From Pipra filicauda (Eukaryota; Chordata; Aves; Passeriformes; Pipridae): a stretch of DNA of 64,000 nucleotides. A model generated the notes under the pieces. The model did not search any database. It worked only from the letters and a program-made list of their open reading frames with translations, and was not told the origin of the DNA. The position numbers were made by a program, and so were the translations under genes. The stretch spans positions 926,501 to 990,500 of the forward strand of contig NW_024104293.1 in NCBI RefSeq assembly GCF_003945595.2, read 5' to 3'. Shown here piece by piece: positions 12,207 through 25,429 of this stretch (the first letter of the stretch is position 1; every line of letters starts with the position of its first letter).

Positions 12207-15049
12207 TTTGGCATGTTCGGTGCTCAGCATCCAAGTGGCTCACCTGCTGTTATATGTTTCAGTTAAATTGCATCATCTTATGGTTTTTAACAAATATTTT
12301 TAGAAAGAGCAATTCAGTCCTTTATCCAAAGATAGCTTTTAGCTTTCAAGTCTTTGGGAGAGGAGAGCACGTGAAGCTTTGATCCGTGGCACTCACAGCA
12401 GTAGGAGTACTTTCTGCACCTGGCAGAAATAAGTATGGTACAGAGGAAGTTGTTAGACAGAAAGTTCATATTTCACAGAACAGAAATGTGTCTTATTATG
12501 CATAAAGGACAAATCTGGGCATGTCCTGTGATAGGAAGGCAAGAGTGACTACAGAAAGATACAAAGCACAGGAAAATGGTGTGTTTCGAAACTTTCTTCT
12601 TGGCATTGTGACTGAAGTACCACTTTTACCTCCTGCCTGATACTTGATACCTCACTAAAAATAGAGAAGAGAGGCTCACCCATCATCCCTGTTGATGACA
12701 GCAGAGCCAAATCTGTTTGTCCTTACGTGTCTGAAATGGGAATGCAAAATAAATCAACATTTTGTTTATTTATTTATTTAAAGGCTAGATGTTTTTTACA
12801 AAAGATCTCTCCAAGACTCACAGTGAGTTCATTTATATTTGATGAAGTTATGCTTTTTTCAGGTGGCATTTTTTTTCAAACTGAGCCAGAATTAGTGTCA
12901 TTACTGATGTTTCTGTGGTAATGGCACTTACAGCCATGGCTGGAAGTACTGAAGAAGTTTTTCTCATAAGAACAACCACAGTTCCCCTCCCCTTCAGTAA
13001 TTGTTTCAATATTATAAGTTGATATGCTCATTTATCACTGAAATCATTATTAATGAGTGCTGGTTTTCTTTGTCATGTTGCCATGGCAACCGGGTGACAT
13101 GTTTGGGTGGAATTATCTGTTTCCAGATGGAGATCTCCATTCATAAGATTTGCCTGCTGAGAATTTTTGCAGCATATTCAACTTCAAAATTCTTCTTCCC
13201 TTGCCTTTCCCCAGAGTTTGGAGCTAGAGGCGTTCCTGCTCTCTGCTTTATATCCTGGGATTTTGTGGTGGGTGTTATGCTCACAGTATTTCTGTCTTTT
13301 ATTTGTGCTTCATTTATGTTGTTTTTCTTTTGATTTAATTGAGTTGCTTTGCTTCAACTCAGGATTTGCTGTGCCAGTGCTGTAAACCCATTCCTCCCCC
13401 ATATGAGTTATTGGAAAGCTTCTATTCTTATATAATGTACCACACAATAGAAGACAGGACTTGATTTTTACTTTTACTCTTGAAAGGACCATAAAGATGT
13501 ATTTCTCTTTATATATGACATACCACACTCTGAGTTATAGTGTCATAATTTTTTTATTATATTCACTACTTGATTTTTAGTTCTGTCTAAGAAATAAGCA
13601 AGATGTTTCACTTTTTTTTTAATATATATAAAACTGTATTAAGGAAAAAGATAGAGCAAGATAAATGTGCACAGAACTTTGTATAATATCCTTTATTTCA
13701 AGCTTCTTACAGTTTTAAGGGTCTTGTTAACTGCCAGACTTAATTAGGTCCTACTGGATCTCAATCAGCATTTCAGGATTTCTCTGGGTTCATTTCTGAT
13801 CACTCAGACCAAAATACCTCAAAATGTTGTGTTTCCTTTAGTAGAAATCAAAAGATAAAAATCAAAAGGTGATTTTTATCATCCTTTACTTCTTCAACTG
13901 CAGATCACTCTTACCTTATTGAGCAAAACCCAGTCAGCAGTTTTTTGCAAATATCTTAAGGCAGTAAAGGCCCATTCATCCAACCTGTCTTAAATACAAT
14001 TTTCATATTCACCTAATGCCTTTAATGACCATGACTTCAAGGTCTGCCTGTTGCTTAAACATCCATTCTTTCACGCTTCCACTTCTTTCATCCTGACAGG
14101 AACTTTAGAACAAGAACAATCTCTTAAATATTTCAGAATCTGTAGTTTCTGAACACCTTGTCTTATGCATATCATATCTGTAGAAGATAAATATGGTCTT
14201 CACCTAGTCAAAAAAAGTCTTTATATGGTTGTGTCCTCCCAATAATAACCTAATACAGCAAGACCTGTCTTCTACAAATAATTATTTTAATTTAATTGCT
14301 ATATTTAGTATATTTGTAATAATGAATGTTACCTTATCTGTGAATAAGTTGTTACACCAACTAAGTGTCCACACTGCCACCTTCTCCTCCTTTGCACCCT
14401 CTGGTTCCTCTTTGAAAGTGAAATCATATTTGTTTATACCTACTTCCAGCAATACTAACAAATGTTACCAATGTATTATATTTGTGCTCCCTGTATTAAG
14501 GAAAATGTTTTGCCTGGGATAGGGAATTACAAGAGCTTATGAGTAATAATGTTGCTTCAAACCTGGTGTCTCTGATCCGTTCGCTTTGTCTCTCTGTGTA
14601 TCTGATAAAACAGTTGTTCATGGCTCAGTTAACCAAAATTAGGTCGATCACTGGCTTTCCACAGGCCAGAGCTGCATTTGCCTTTTTGTGAGCTATTGCT
14701 TCGTGCACTTCTTGCTGGGAACACGTGGGACTGATGGAGCTGATAAACTGCCTGGCACTCCTGGCTGCTAATCAGTCCTTTAGGCACTGAAGCCTCTTCC
14801 TTAGTGTGCCTCATCCCAGGAGATAGTCTTGGCCTTTAAGGCAGATCCTCAGCTTCAGATTATGTCAAAATTATATTGGTTTTTGAGATACAAATAGAGA
14901 TTTCTTCTGCTCGAACACAAGCTGTGTATTAGAGCCATGACATTTGTATTAATTTTGTAAGACACTGCCTATTACAAGGCTGATTCTACTAACATCTGCA
15001 GAAGCAGGGGTCTTCTACTTTGACCTCCTGATTTTTTTAAATCTGTATC

Positions 15050-15309
15050 CATAGAATCCCAGAATGGTTTAGGTTGGAAGGCACCTTAAAGCTCATCCAG
15101 TCCCACCCCCTGCCATGGGCAGAGACACCTCCCACCAGCCCAGGTTGCTCCAAACCCCGTCCAACCTGGCCTTGGACACTTCCAGGGATCCAGGGGCAGC
15201 CACAGCTTCTCTGGGCAACCTGTGCCAGGGCCTCCCCACCCTCCCAGGGAACAATTTCTCCCCAGTATCCCACCTAACCCTGCCCTCTGGCAGTCGGAAG
15301 CCATTCCCC
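15050..15309 (-). mobile_element. CR1 3'-end fragment
   Basis: The 3' tail lies at the left (catagaatcccagaatgg) and the copy is cut off at its 5' side after gaagccattcccctgagg. It carries the common GGATCCAGGGGCAG variant. Confidence 0.94.
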
Positions 15310-16514
15310 TGAGGGGAACGTGGATTTCTCCGAAGTAAGACTTGCTGTTTGGTGTGGTGTGTTCAACTTGCCCCAAAAATGTAGTGAAAAGTGACTGATT
15401 TAGTTTTGGAAACTTCCTTGCTACTGCACTGAGCTTGAATTATCCAGGTATCTGCACTCCTGCAGTTTGTAGGATGGAGGGAAGAGTAATGCCAACTGTG
15501 CTACAGATAACTGAGTAGTTACTCTATTCATAAGTAAGTATTAAACTTTACTAACACTCTTGTGAAAATCACTTAAAAAATCTTTGCAAAGTTCTTTGCC
15601 ACCATTTTAGGGCTACTTGGCGCATCTGACAAATGATGCAGCATTTGAAGGATCTGTGCCCATGTTCAACGTGAATTTAAGATGGCATTTTTGAGGGATT
15701 TTGTTGATGATGATCTCTAAAAACTCTCCAGCTGTATTCAAATTTCACATATAAAGCTGATTATACCGGTTATCAGTCATGGGCTCATCAGAGCCCTGAT
15801 TGACTTGCTGCAAGAGATGGTGTTTTTCAGGGAAGCATCCCTCACATACAATCCCCACAGGGCTGCCATGCAGTCGGTGTTCAAGCACAATTAATCTCTT
15901 GGAATAAGCAGGAGACACGTTCCAGAGATTATTTTTGCTGCTGAACATCAGGACCTCCATCCCTTCCTCGTTTTCACTGGGCTGGGTGGAACGTGCCTCC
16001 CTCTTTCGGTTGCCATGGACTGGCTGAGGGTTCTGCAAACTTCCTTTGTGCTATTTTCTCCTGCTCATCTGTTTTCCCATTCCAATCTGTACGTGCCGCC
16101 GTGGGAGTTTTATGCCTTTTCTGCATGTGGGTTTTATTGCTAATCACAGCAGAGATCACTGGAGCTGGGAGCAAAATGGAAGTTAGATAATTGCAGTCAA
16201 TCAAGTACTTCTAACTCCCAGGCTTTATTGTGTTCAGCCCTTTTGGGTTTATGAATTGTCACCTCCAGACCGGCTAAATTACACTGAAAAAAAAGGAAAA
16301 AAAACCTCAGAGTTGTTGTTCACGTTTACCCATCTAATAATGTTGCCTTAAATTCTTCCATCTGTTTTGAGATTTTGCATCTGAGATGCTGCTATTTGAT
16401 AAAACCACAGTTTTATTTAAACCGTATAATAAAAAAACCTCCATAGAGATACGGACTAAACCAAATGCAAACCCATGTTGTACTTTTAAAAATTGGATTA
16501 ATTTTTCTAACAGT

Positions 16515-16573
16515 CTTATTTTTAAAATAAGCCTTTTAAAAATAAGCCTTATTTTTCAAAATAAGGCTTATTT
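16515..16573. repeat. AT-rich compound palindrome
   Basis: Positions 16540-16555 (aaataagccttatttt) and 16558-16573 are perfect 16-base inverted arms with a 2-base spacer. A second palindrome with 8-base arms lies just before, at 16515-16531. The AATAAGCC unit recurs in both orientations. Confidence 0.95.
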
Positions 16574-17877
16574 AACTCACAGATTCTGGGGTTCACAGTT
16601 TCCAGAAAACAACTTTCCTTTTAAATAGCGTTGGTTACTTTTTTAGCAATGCAATAACCCAGAAAAATCCATTTGTGTTCTGTTTTTCTCTCATCAAGTG
16701 AGAGAAATTGCTTGAAAACACACACAAAAAAGAGGGAATTTTGTGTGGTTTCTTTTAATTTGCTGAGGTTTTGCCTTTTATCCCAGTGTACTGTGTCTCA
16801 TTTCACTTTGTATTAATATTTGCCACTTTTGTGGGATAAAGTTTCTCTTCTGCATCATACATCCTGGCTGGAGGAGTGTGGGTGCAAAACTCTGGGTGTT
16901 TTTTCCAATAGATTCATGTGCTACAAGGCAAAAAGAGACTGAGAAAAGGCAGTGTTGGTACTACAGGCACTGGATTCTCAGGCTGGAGAAAAGAATCACT
17001 TCTCCCCAAATCCAGTCTTGTCCTACCAAAGAAAAAAATTTCTTTACTGAAGCTTCCTGTGGGACAGAAAATATTTCCATACTGGAGCTGGGAATTTATT
17101 ATTTGAAGACTTGAAATGCGAAGCTGATCAATATTAAGGGCAAAGCAAGAATCTTACTTTTTTTTCTTACTTATTTTCAGGCTGGATTTCTGTCTGGGTA
17201 ATATTCATATGCAGGAAAAAATGGTTGCTGGGGGGGAAATGGGAAGAGGAAGATGGTGGGCATGGGGCCTTCTCTCCAGAAATCATTCCGTGACTGTGCA
17301 TTGTGTCCTCAGGAAAAACAAAATTAAAAGAAAAAATAAAAGCAGTGGAGTTTGGTGTGAGTTGTTTTTACCAGCTTTTAACTTCAATTTTCAGTACCCT
17401 CCATCAGCTTTGCTTTTCAAAGGAGTCTTTTTTCAGTGCAAGGAGTATCCGTGAGTAGACTCCTCTCTGTAGTAACTGCTGGTTGCCCACTGAGAATAAA
17501 AATCCAGGGAGGATGCAGGAGCAAAGAACTTGTTTGCACTGAACATATTATACAGAAAACTAGGGATTTGGGAGAGAGTACACACCAAACATCCCTGTTT
17601 TGTGGTGCCATGGCTGTACTAGACCAGAAGCTACTGAACAACTTCTGGAAACTAGTACTGAAAATTCTTACTGAAGCTTCAGTCAGGAGAATCTCCCTTG
17701 GTATCAGTCACGTTTAAGCCTTTAAAACTATATACATGTAATTTTTAGTTGCTTTGCTTAACTAGGGTCTTTTCTAGTCAGCTCTTTTGGTTTTAGTTTG
17801 ATTTCTGTCCCAGCTGCTGAACTACACTGGTTCAAAAAAATTTTTTTTTCTTTTTTTTGTTTTTTCTTGGTGCTCAG

Positions 17878-17972
17878 ATGAGTATAGGATCAAACCAGTG
17901 GAAGAGGTCAAATACATGAAAAATGGGGGAGAAGATGATCAGAAAATAGCAGCCAGGAACCAAGAAAACTTG
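17878..17972 (+). CDS. C1orf21: C1orf21 orthologue, internal coding exon (residues about 32-63)
   Basis: This 95-base exon follows a long pyrimidine tract ending in tgctcag and is followed by a gtaagg donor. It begins at codon position 2, completing a split Asp codon, and ends in phase 0. The reading starts DEYRIKPVEEVKYMKNGGED and ends AARNQENL. I recognise this as C1orf21, a small conserved vertebrate protein of unknown biochemical function, also called PIG13. Compared with human from memory, the acidic patch differs slightly (GGEDDQ against GAEEEQ). The segment is charged and hydrophilic, with no membrane segment or catalytic motif. The neighbouring exon with the N-terminal MGC, a plausible acylation site, is not found upstream in the window. 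Identity rests on all four exons fitting together in order, phase and sequence. Confidence 0.95.
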
Positions 17973-19390
17973 GTAAGGATTGAACTTATCACTTATCTAA
18001 TGACATAATGTGGCTCTGCTTTTGTCCTGAAATATGCAACGTGCAACACCCTCAAACCCCGGCTCGCGCGCGGCAACGGGATCTGCTCCAGAATGTCCCA
18101 GCTCCCTGCACAGCTCTCATAGAAGGTGCAAAACGTGGCTTTTTCCTGCTTGTCTTTCTGAATTAGGCCCTACTTGATCTTGGAGTGAGTGCTTCCACAG
18201 TCACAGTCCCTCCCCTCCCTTGCAGATCTGAACAATCGCTTTATTTTGAAATGTGTGTGTCTGTGGTGGTAAACCAGCAGTGCACTGCCTTTAAGAAAAT
18301 GACCTACTTGTGGAGATATTATCTACTTATGGAGATAGTAAACCATTACTGCTGGTTTTCCATATTTTAAAATTCACGGGGAAGGCAGTTAGGACTGGAG
18401 GAAACCGATATATTCATAACACAGCAGTCACAATAAAACATGGTGTGTGTTACTTCTGCCCTGATTTGAGCACTCGTAGTTCCACTTACGGGAAGGCAAT
18501 CACAGGTGAAGTCTTAGGACTACTTGAAATCACTAGGATGCTGTTAAAGCAGCTTAAAAATCACAGTTGAGTCACTTCTGGCATTTCTGAGAAGTCATTT
18601 CTCCTCTTCTAAAGCTGAAGGAACGTAGGTTTTGTAATTGGCTGGCTGGGGCTTTGCCCAGCTGAAATTTTCCAAGACATCCCACAGTTCTCATAGTTGG
18701 ATGCAAAATTTCACATCTGGTTCCACTCATTCATTGCAGCTTTTCTTCACGTAGGATTGTTGGTTTTCCCCCCCCCCATCAGTAGGACCAGAAGGGGAAC
18801 ATCATCATCAGCCTTCAGTGGAACCGTAACCATTATCACCAGCTGAGGATTTGCCTTTTGCCAGCATTGTACAAAAAGCCACTGTTTGGGGTTTTTTTTT
18901 CTTTTCCTGGAGATGTAAGTGATCTCCAGGCAACTGGATACTTCATATTCCCTCTTCTAGACCCACACACTTGTGTTACACCACTCCACGTGCATTCCTG
19001 CAGGGAACAGAGTTTATTTTGCTGTCCTAACCCCATTGCTCAAGCAGCGATTGAGCAGCAGGTGACACGATTTCTTCTTCAGTCTCCAGATTAGGTATTT
19101 GCCACCTGAAGTTTTGCATTGCTAATGCTCCAGTGGACAGTGCAGCTTCAGTTTGTAGCAGGATTTAGGGTGGGTCTTTTTTTTTTTTTAGAGCCTCAGA
19201 AACATTGCTGAGAATATCCCCTTTTCCAGCAGCATCCCCAGTGAATCCAAATTTATTGCCAGCATAAGCACGTTTGTTTTGAACTGGAAGAAGTGTGACT
19301 GCAGGAAGTTTTTGCTCATTTTAGGCACCTCAGTGTGTTGTTGGTAAATGGGAAAAAAAAGGAAAAATTAACGCAATGAACACAATCCTC

Positions 19391-19425
19391 TTTTTTTTTT
19401 TTGGGGGGGGGGGGAGGAAAAAAAA
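19391..19425. repeat. T12-G12-AGG-A8 homopolymer block
   Basis: Twelve T are followed directly by twelve G, then AGG and eight A. It abuts the 5' side of a CR1 copy (19434). Confidence 0.95.
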
Positions 19426-19433
19426 TCTAGCAG

Positions 19434-19654
19434 GTTTTTAGGTGGGATACCGGGAAAAGGTTCTTCCCCCAGAGGCTGGTTGGGCGCTGCCCAGGCTCCC
19501 CAGGACAGTGGGCACAGCCCCAAGGTTGCCAGAGCTCCGGGAGGGTTTGGACAACGCTCTCAGGCACAGGGTGGGATTGTTGGGGTGTCTGTGCAGGGCC
19601 AGGGGTTGGACTGGATGATCCCTGTGGGTCCCTTCCAGCTCAGGATATTCAGTC
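19434..19654 (+). mobile_element. CR1 fragment, CTCAGGATATTC subfamily
   Basis: The segment includes aaaaggttcttcccccagaggctgg, cagccccaaggttgccagag and the 3' end tcccttccagctcaggatattc. A T12-G12-A homopolymer block lies just before its 5' end. Confidence 0.9.
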
Positions 19655-22600
19655 TAGATTTTAGACTAGCCTTCAGCTGAGTTAAATTAGAGTATTTGCA
19701 GAAGGTAACATGCCACTTGAAGGACAGCAAGGAAAGGTTCAGGAAAGCTCAGGTCTGCTGAGGTGACACAATGGCTGAAGTTGTACTCAAAACTAGCTCA
19801 AGATATTTTACACTTTGGTTAGTTACTGCTGTCTTGTAGCACCTAAGTGTTAACCTGATTAAATTTGGAAAGATCCATTTCTACAGGACAGTGCTTCATG
19901 TTTTATTATTGACGGGTCATGTTTTATGGGAGCAGTGGGTTTGTTGGAAAATGGAACTTAATATGGATTTTGAGGGCTGGTATAGCTCTTCTCTCTCATG
20001 CTTATCAGAAGGAAAATAAAAGACAATAACACAAAGTCTTCAGTCACGATGTATATACTTTAAAACAAAAACTGTCTTGCACACCAAAAAGGCTTTATTT
20101 TCCTTTTCCTCATCTTACTATAAGGAGATTACCTTGTCTGTAATATATGCAGCTTTTTAATCCTGGGAATTGTCAAGTCCTCGTCACTCCTGGATTTTTT
20201 TAAATAGGTTTCACTGTTCAAGTTGTCCTTAGTAAACATGTTTTAGTTCAGCGCTTAGAGGATGGGTTAAGCTACCCATCACTCAGGCTTTAATTTTCTG
20301 AACGGGTGAAAAGTTGGCAAGTGCTTACATAATCCTGGCTTCTCATCAGCCATTTCCAGGCAACAGAAATTTTAGGCACAAGGAAAGGCGGTGGGAGAAT
20401 CGACCAGCCCTTTTTCCCCTTTTCTTGTTTCTTAATCCCACATTTCTTTATTGTCACAGGGCTGCAAATTGACATCCTTTTCAGAAGCATGGCCCAGATG
20501 AGATGTATAACCTCAATGTCCCTATAGTCTGTGCCTGGGAACTGCTCTGCTGTGGGTTATCTTACCTCTGATACTGGTGCTTGAATTATGTTCTTCAGAT
20601 GCCGTTGAATTTTTCGATCCCATTATCACCTCTGTTACTTTTTTGAAGTATTTTGAAGTCTTGCTTAAAAAAAAAAAAAATCTCGAGTGAAAATAAAACC
20701 TCTTCCTTTACAACTTAGGGACTCTGATGTGGTGCCATCTCTGCCTTTGGTGTTGCAATATTTCTGAGTCAGGGGGAAAAAAGGTCACATAAGTAAGATA
20801 TAGAGAATAGGAGGATGTGGCAGTCACCAGGGAAATTGTCATTTCATCCTGGGGTCCTGTGGTCAGAGTCCCAGGCTTTTATTCTGCTTAAGGAGAGAAT
20901 TGGAGAAGGGCTGGTACAAGCGTGGGAATCCGTGGGAGAGCTGAGGCTCTGTCAGTGAATCACCAGCTTCTCAGCTCCAACCTGAGGCTTAAGCAGAGCT
21001 CAAAACTTGAGCAAGTCTGACACTGTAAAGCAGAAATATTCCCAAGATGCACTGACAACAGGAATGGCTGTGCTAGAGCTGCCTGCCAGGTGAAGCAGAA
21101 GATGCTCCATGGGAAGACATTTTCTGGCAGAATCAAAGACCTCCTTGAATTAAAACGTAGGCTCTTGACAAGGGGATAAAAAAGAAAATAAGAAAGGATA
21201 AAAAAGTCAAGCTTGTTTCAGACTCTGTTGAAGTCAGTTGTTTTCCTGCCTGCCTTTGTATCCATGATTCACTTCTTTACTCAGTTTGTTTCTCCAGTTC
21301 TCCACTTGCTGCTGGGATCAGTCCTGTCCTGGTCTCATTCTTGGTACCTCCGACACCTTCCTGAGCATCTCCACCCTCAAAATGAAGACAGACATGTTGC
21401 ACTCGAGCTGACAGTCCCACATCCTGCTGATGGGATTAGGATGTAGCAGGATTAAGTGCTGTAGAGTTGGGGTTACGCTGGATGCTGTCACTCTGCATCA
21501 CGTGCTGTGATAGCTGCTCAGCTAAACCAGAGACATTTGGAGCCAGGCCTCTGAAGAACTGGTAGATAGATGGAAGAAAGAAGTAATTTGTACTATATAA
21601 ATTTTTAAATAACAAGTGGTGGGACATATATATATATATGTAAGAAAATATATGGAAGGTGTGCTAATTTTCACATGAGACATGATAATGCCTAGAAGGT
21701 CCTGTGTGTGTTATTATTCCTGGAGGTAAATGAGCAGCTGTGATGGTTATTTGTGAGCTCAGAAGCAGAAGGGCTGACTGGGATGGTTTTTTGGGTTCCT
21801 GGGTTTTGTCTCCATGCATACCTTGGTGCCAGTGTGCCACATGAGGTGATGAACCCCCCTATGTTAAAAGTAAACCTCAACTCTCTGTGGATCCACAGCA
21901 GCTCTGCAAAACCCCACTGGGGCAGAAGGGACCTCTCCTGCATTTCCCCATTTTTTTGGGGCGACTATGTGTTGTTTAAGGGGTTTATGATAAGCCTTCT
22001 CCAAAACAAAGGGAGTTTTACCAACGTTGAGTTTGCCACTCAGCAGCTCCAGAAGAGATTTTTTGGCCCTAAACAGTAGCAAAGGGTATTGATGGCTGAT
22101 CATGTTTCACATACCCTTGGAAAGCTAAAATGATAAAATTCAGGCGGTATTAAGATTTTAAAAGGTAAAATCCATTCCGAAACCTACCTACTGTAAGGAG
22201 GTGTGACCAGAATAAATAACACATTTCCCCATTTTTAATGCTCTGTTCATTTTTTGTTTGGAAAGGACTGTTTATCTCTACGCCACCACGTTAAATATAC
22301 ACAGTACAATTACATAACAGCCTATTTAACATTCATAATAGGACAAATTTAATTGTCCCCATTTCCATACTCTCACAGCACTCAGGGCTTTCCATTGTAA
22401 ACTTTGACTGCCAGAAGAGGTAAAATGAGAAGGTGTGTCGTATTCCTGCAGCTTAGCATTGCTTTGGCAAACTTGATGAGCTGTATCAGTTTTGCTCCAA
22501 GTGGAGCTGTAATAGTACAGATTTCCCTGAACATATCAAATCCCTAAAGCTGCATTTCTTTTGCATTAGGTGGCTATCTTCATATTTATTGCAGTTCAGG

Positions 22601-24082
22601 GTTTGGATGTTTTTATAACTTTTATTCATCTTTTTCTGGGCTGCATTGGTACAAAAGGCCACGTACTGGGTTTTTATGCTTTGCTGTCCAAACCCCCAAA
22701 ACAATTAGGTGTAATCCTCCGTTTCATCCTGAAGCTCCATAGTGAAATTGCATGTTAGAGCTTGAGATGAATTCCTGCTGGAGCTGGGAGAAAATTGCCT
22801 CTCTGTTGCTCTTGCTCTCTCTCACTCCACCTTTAATAACAACGTTTTGCCTTTTGTTTTCCCCGATAAGTACAAATTTCCACTCCACTTACCTGCAAAT
22901 GCAATTTTTGTCAGCCTTGTGTGTGCTGTTATTTCCTGACTCTCTCTTGAGCTGCTCAGCCTGGCTGCTGTTCTCCATTTATCACTCAGCTCTGTTATAC
23001 TTGGTATTGCAAACCCTCCTCCTCCGTGGCTCTGTATTCAACACCAGTTATCATTTTCTGCAGTGATATGTTAAAAGTAGACAGTAATATCTGATAGATA
23101 AAGTGTGTGAAATTAGAAACCTGGCAGAAAATGCAGACTGAAACACCTTAATAACTATATAAAATGTAATATGTGAAAGGGAAGATCCCTATTTAAATAT
23201 ATATATTACAGTATGCAGAATGCATATTATAGATACATCAATCATAAACATTTCTGATGTGCAATGGAAAGGCTGGCATATGCCTGAATTCCACATCAGT
23301 TTAGGAAAACACCTTTTTAATTCTATTGCCAAGCTGTCCAATCTAGTTGCTAAAAAAATATGAAGAAATAAACCAGCTAAAAGAAATTAGGGTGGCCACC
23401 ACTAAATTTATTGGGGGTATTTGTGGTGTTTTCCTTTCTGTAGCCCATAAGGGCAAATTTAAACATGGAAATATAATTAATTTGGGACTTCAAGGTGCTT
23501 AAAACCAGTGCTGCTTCCTATTGCTAGATAAGCTCTGAATTGCTGTGTTTTGAATGTGTAATTCTATATTTGTCACAGCTCTGTTGTAGTACATTGATGA
23601 AGAGCTTTGTAAAAATGAAAATTATTACATATTAATGTATACTCCAGTACTAAGAATCCAGGCTCGAGTTTCCTAGTTATTTATTTTAAACCATTTGCAC
23701 TGATGGTGTTTCAGAACACACCATTTCAGGATCAAACTTCCTCATGCTCTGCTTGTAAAGGGAAAGAAACCAGAAATGCCCAAGCCCTCAACCCTTTAGA
23801 AAGAAGGGGGATTCTTGGGTTTTGTCTGCCCTGAAGAGTTTGTGCCTGTTAAATCCTGTGTTGACCCCATGATTCCTTTCATTGCTGTATGCAACATGAT
23901 CCAGGAACCCCTGTCCCACCCCAGGATGGGGTCAGCTCCAGATACAAGCACTGGGACAGCTTCATCATGTGCATTACCCAGTCAGAGGTGGATATCTAGA
24001 AATTTTCTATGTATAAAATATAGGCCATTAATTTCTCTGCCTCTTGCCCTCTTGCCCCCCTATTTTCCCTCTTGTTTTCAGA

Positions 24083-24390
24083 TCATAGAACCACAGACTG
24101 GTTTGGGTTGGAAGGGACCTTAAGGCCATATCCTTCCACCCCCTGCCATGGGCAGGGACACCTCCCACTAGCCCAGGTTGCTCCAAGCCCCATCCAACCT
24201 GGCCTTGGACACTTCCAGGGATCCAGGGGCAGCCACAGCTTCTCTGGGCAACCTGTGCCAGGGCCTCCCCACCCTCCCAGGGAGGAATTTTATCCCAGTG
24301 CCCCATCTAACCCTGCCCTCTGGCAGTGGGAAGCCATTCACAGTTGCCCAAAGTCCCCCTCCAGCTCTTGGAGCCCCTTTAGGCACTGGA
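24083..24390 (-). mobile_element. CR1 3'-end fragment
   Basis: The left edge tcatagaaccacagactgg is the tail and the right edge ends near gcccctttaggcactgga. It is about 300 bases long and lies 860 bases from an opposite-strand copy at 25251. Confidence 0.94.
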
Positions 24391-25250
24391 ATACCAGTAC
24401 ACATAGATGTAAGATCTGTATATAGAAGATATAAAACCTCAGCTCAACAAAATACTTGAAGATGTTGTTGGTTCTTATGTTGGAATCCAGGCAGGGAGTA
24501 AAACACAAAAACATGGAAAATTACAGCTTGGGTAACTCCGTGAGGGGAAAAAGAAGTCCAGACACCATTTTCTTTGGTCCTGGGGCATAAGAGTGATAAA
24601 AGGACAACGTGAGCATCACCAGGTGAGCGTGGAGGTGGGATAATGTGCAGGAGGTCCCTGTGCCACCCACCCGTGGCCTCTCCTGCACTGCAGAAGAGAG
24701 CAGGGAAGGGAGGGCTCCAAAACCAGGCTGCTCCCCCACACATTTTCCCACAAGGACAGGCTGGATGCTTTGCCTGGATGCTGTGTCAGCCAAATCCCGG
24801 GGCCCCGAGGGAGCTCTGGGGGAACAGGTCCCACAGGTTCCTCGTGGAGCTGCTCCCCATCTGAGCTCCACTGTCTTCAGTTCAAGAAAGAAACCACAGA
24901 ACTAAAGCCACAGAATAAGTGAGTAAATGAAAGCCAGGGATTAAAATTTGAGAGTAACTCGGTGGAGGAGCAATGAGAGCAATGTCAAGCTCCTTCTGCT
25001 CAAGATGGCAGGGTTCCCATTAGGATAAATGAAGCAGATCCCACAGGCAGGTGGGGGAGCTGGGACACCCCAGAACCCCCTTCCCCAGGCACCTGCAAGG
25101 GCCAAGGTGTCGTTTCCTCCTGGCAGAGCCGCTCGGAGCAGCCGAGAGGGCAGAGGGACAGAGAGGGCAGAGCAGATGGTGTGTCCCACTTGGTGAGGAT
25201 GCATTCCAGAGCCATGTAGGACAACATCTTTATAATATTCTGGATGCCCC

Positions 25251-25421
25251 AGGTTGCCCAGAGAAGCTGTGGCTGCCCCTGGATCCCTGGAAGTGTCCAA
25301 GGCCGGGTTGGACGGGGCTTGGAGCAACCTGGGCTGGTGGAAGGTGTCCCTGCCCATGGCAGGGGGTGGCACTGGAGGATCTTTAACGTGCCTTCCAACC
25401 CAAATCATTGTAGGATTCTAA
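25251..25421 (+). mobile_element. CR1 3'-end fragment
   Basis: The copy is 5'-truncated at aggttgcccagagaagctgtgg and ends ccttccaacccaaatcattg plus taggattcta. It carries the common ctggatccctggaagtgtcc variant. Confidence 0.94.
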
Positions 25422-25429
25422 GAGGAATT

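Larger units (their letters stand above)
1..17877 (+). other. C1orf21: Upstream intron of C1orf21 (window starts inside it)
   Basis: I looked for the N-terminal coding exon (MGCASAKH-like, ending just before the split Asp codon) and did not find it, so this stretch is interpreted as intron. It holds CR1 copies near 1.4, 2.9, 6.2, 9.2, 11.7 and 15.1 kb, a CRE-like palindrome near 1.04 kb, pyrimidine repeats near 4.1 kb and an AT-rich palindrome cluster near 16.5 kb. Blocks 3205-6231, 6389-9172, 9756-11694 and 12207-15049 are mixed-composition unique sequence in which I recognise no gene. A separate untranslated exon cannot be excluded. Confidence 0.7.

Noticed and set aside
1..17877. Search for the N-terminal C1orf21 exon.
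   Set aside because: No ATG-GGN-TGY start with the expected following residues was found; it is probably upstream of the window.
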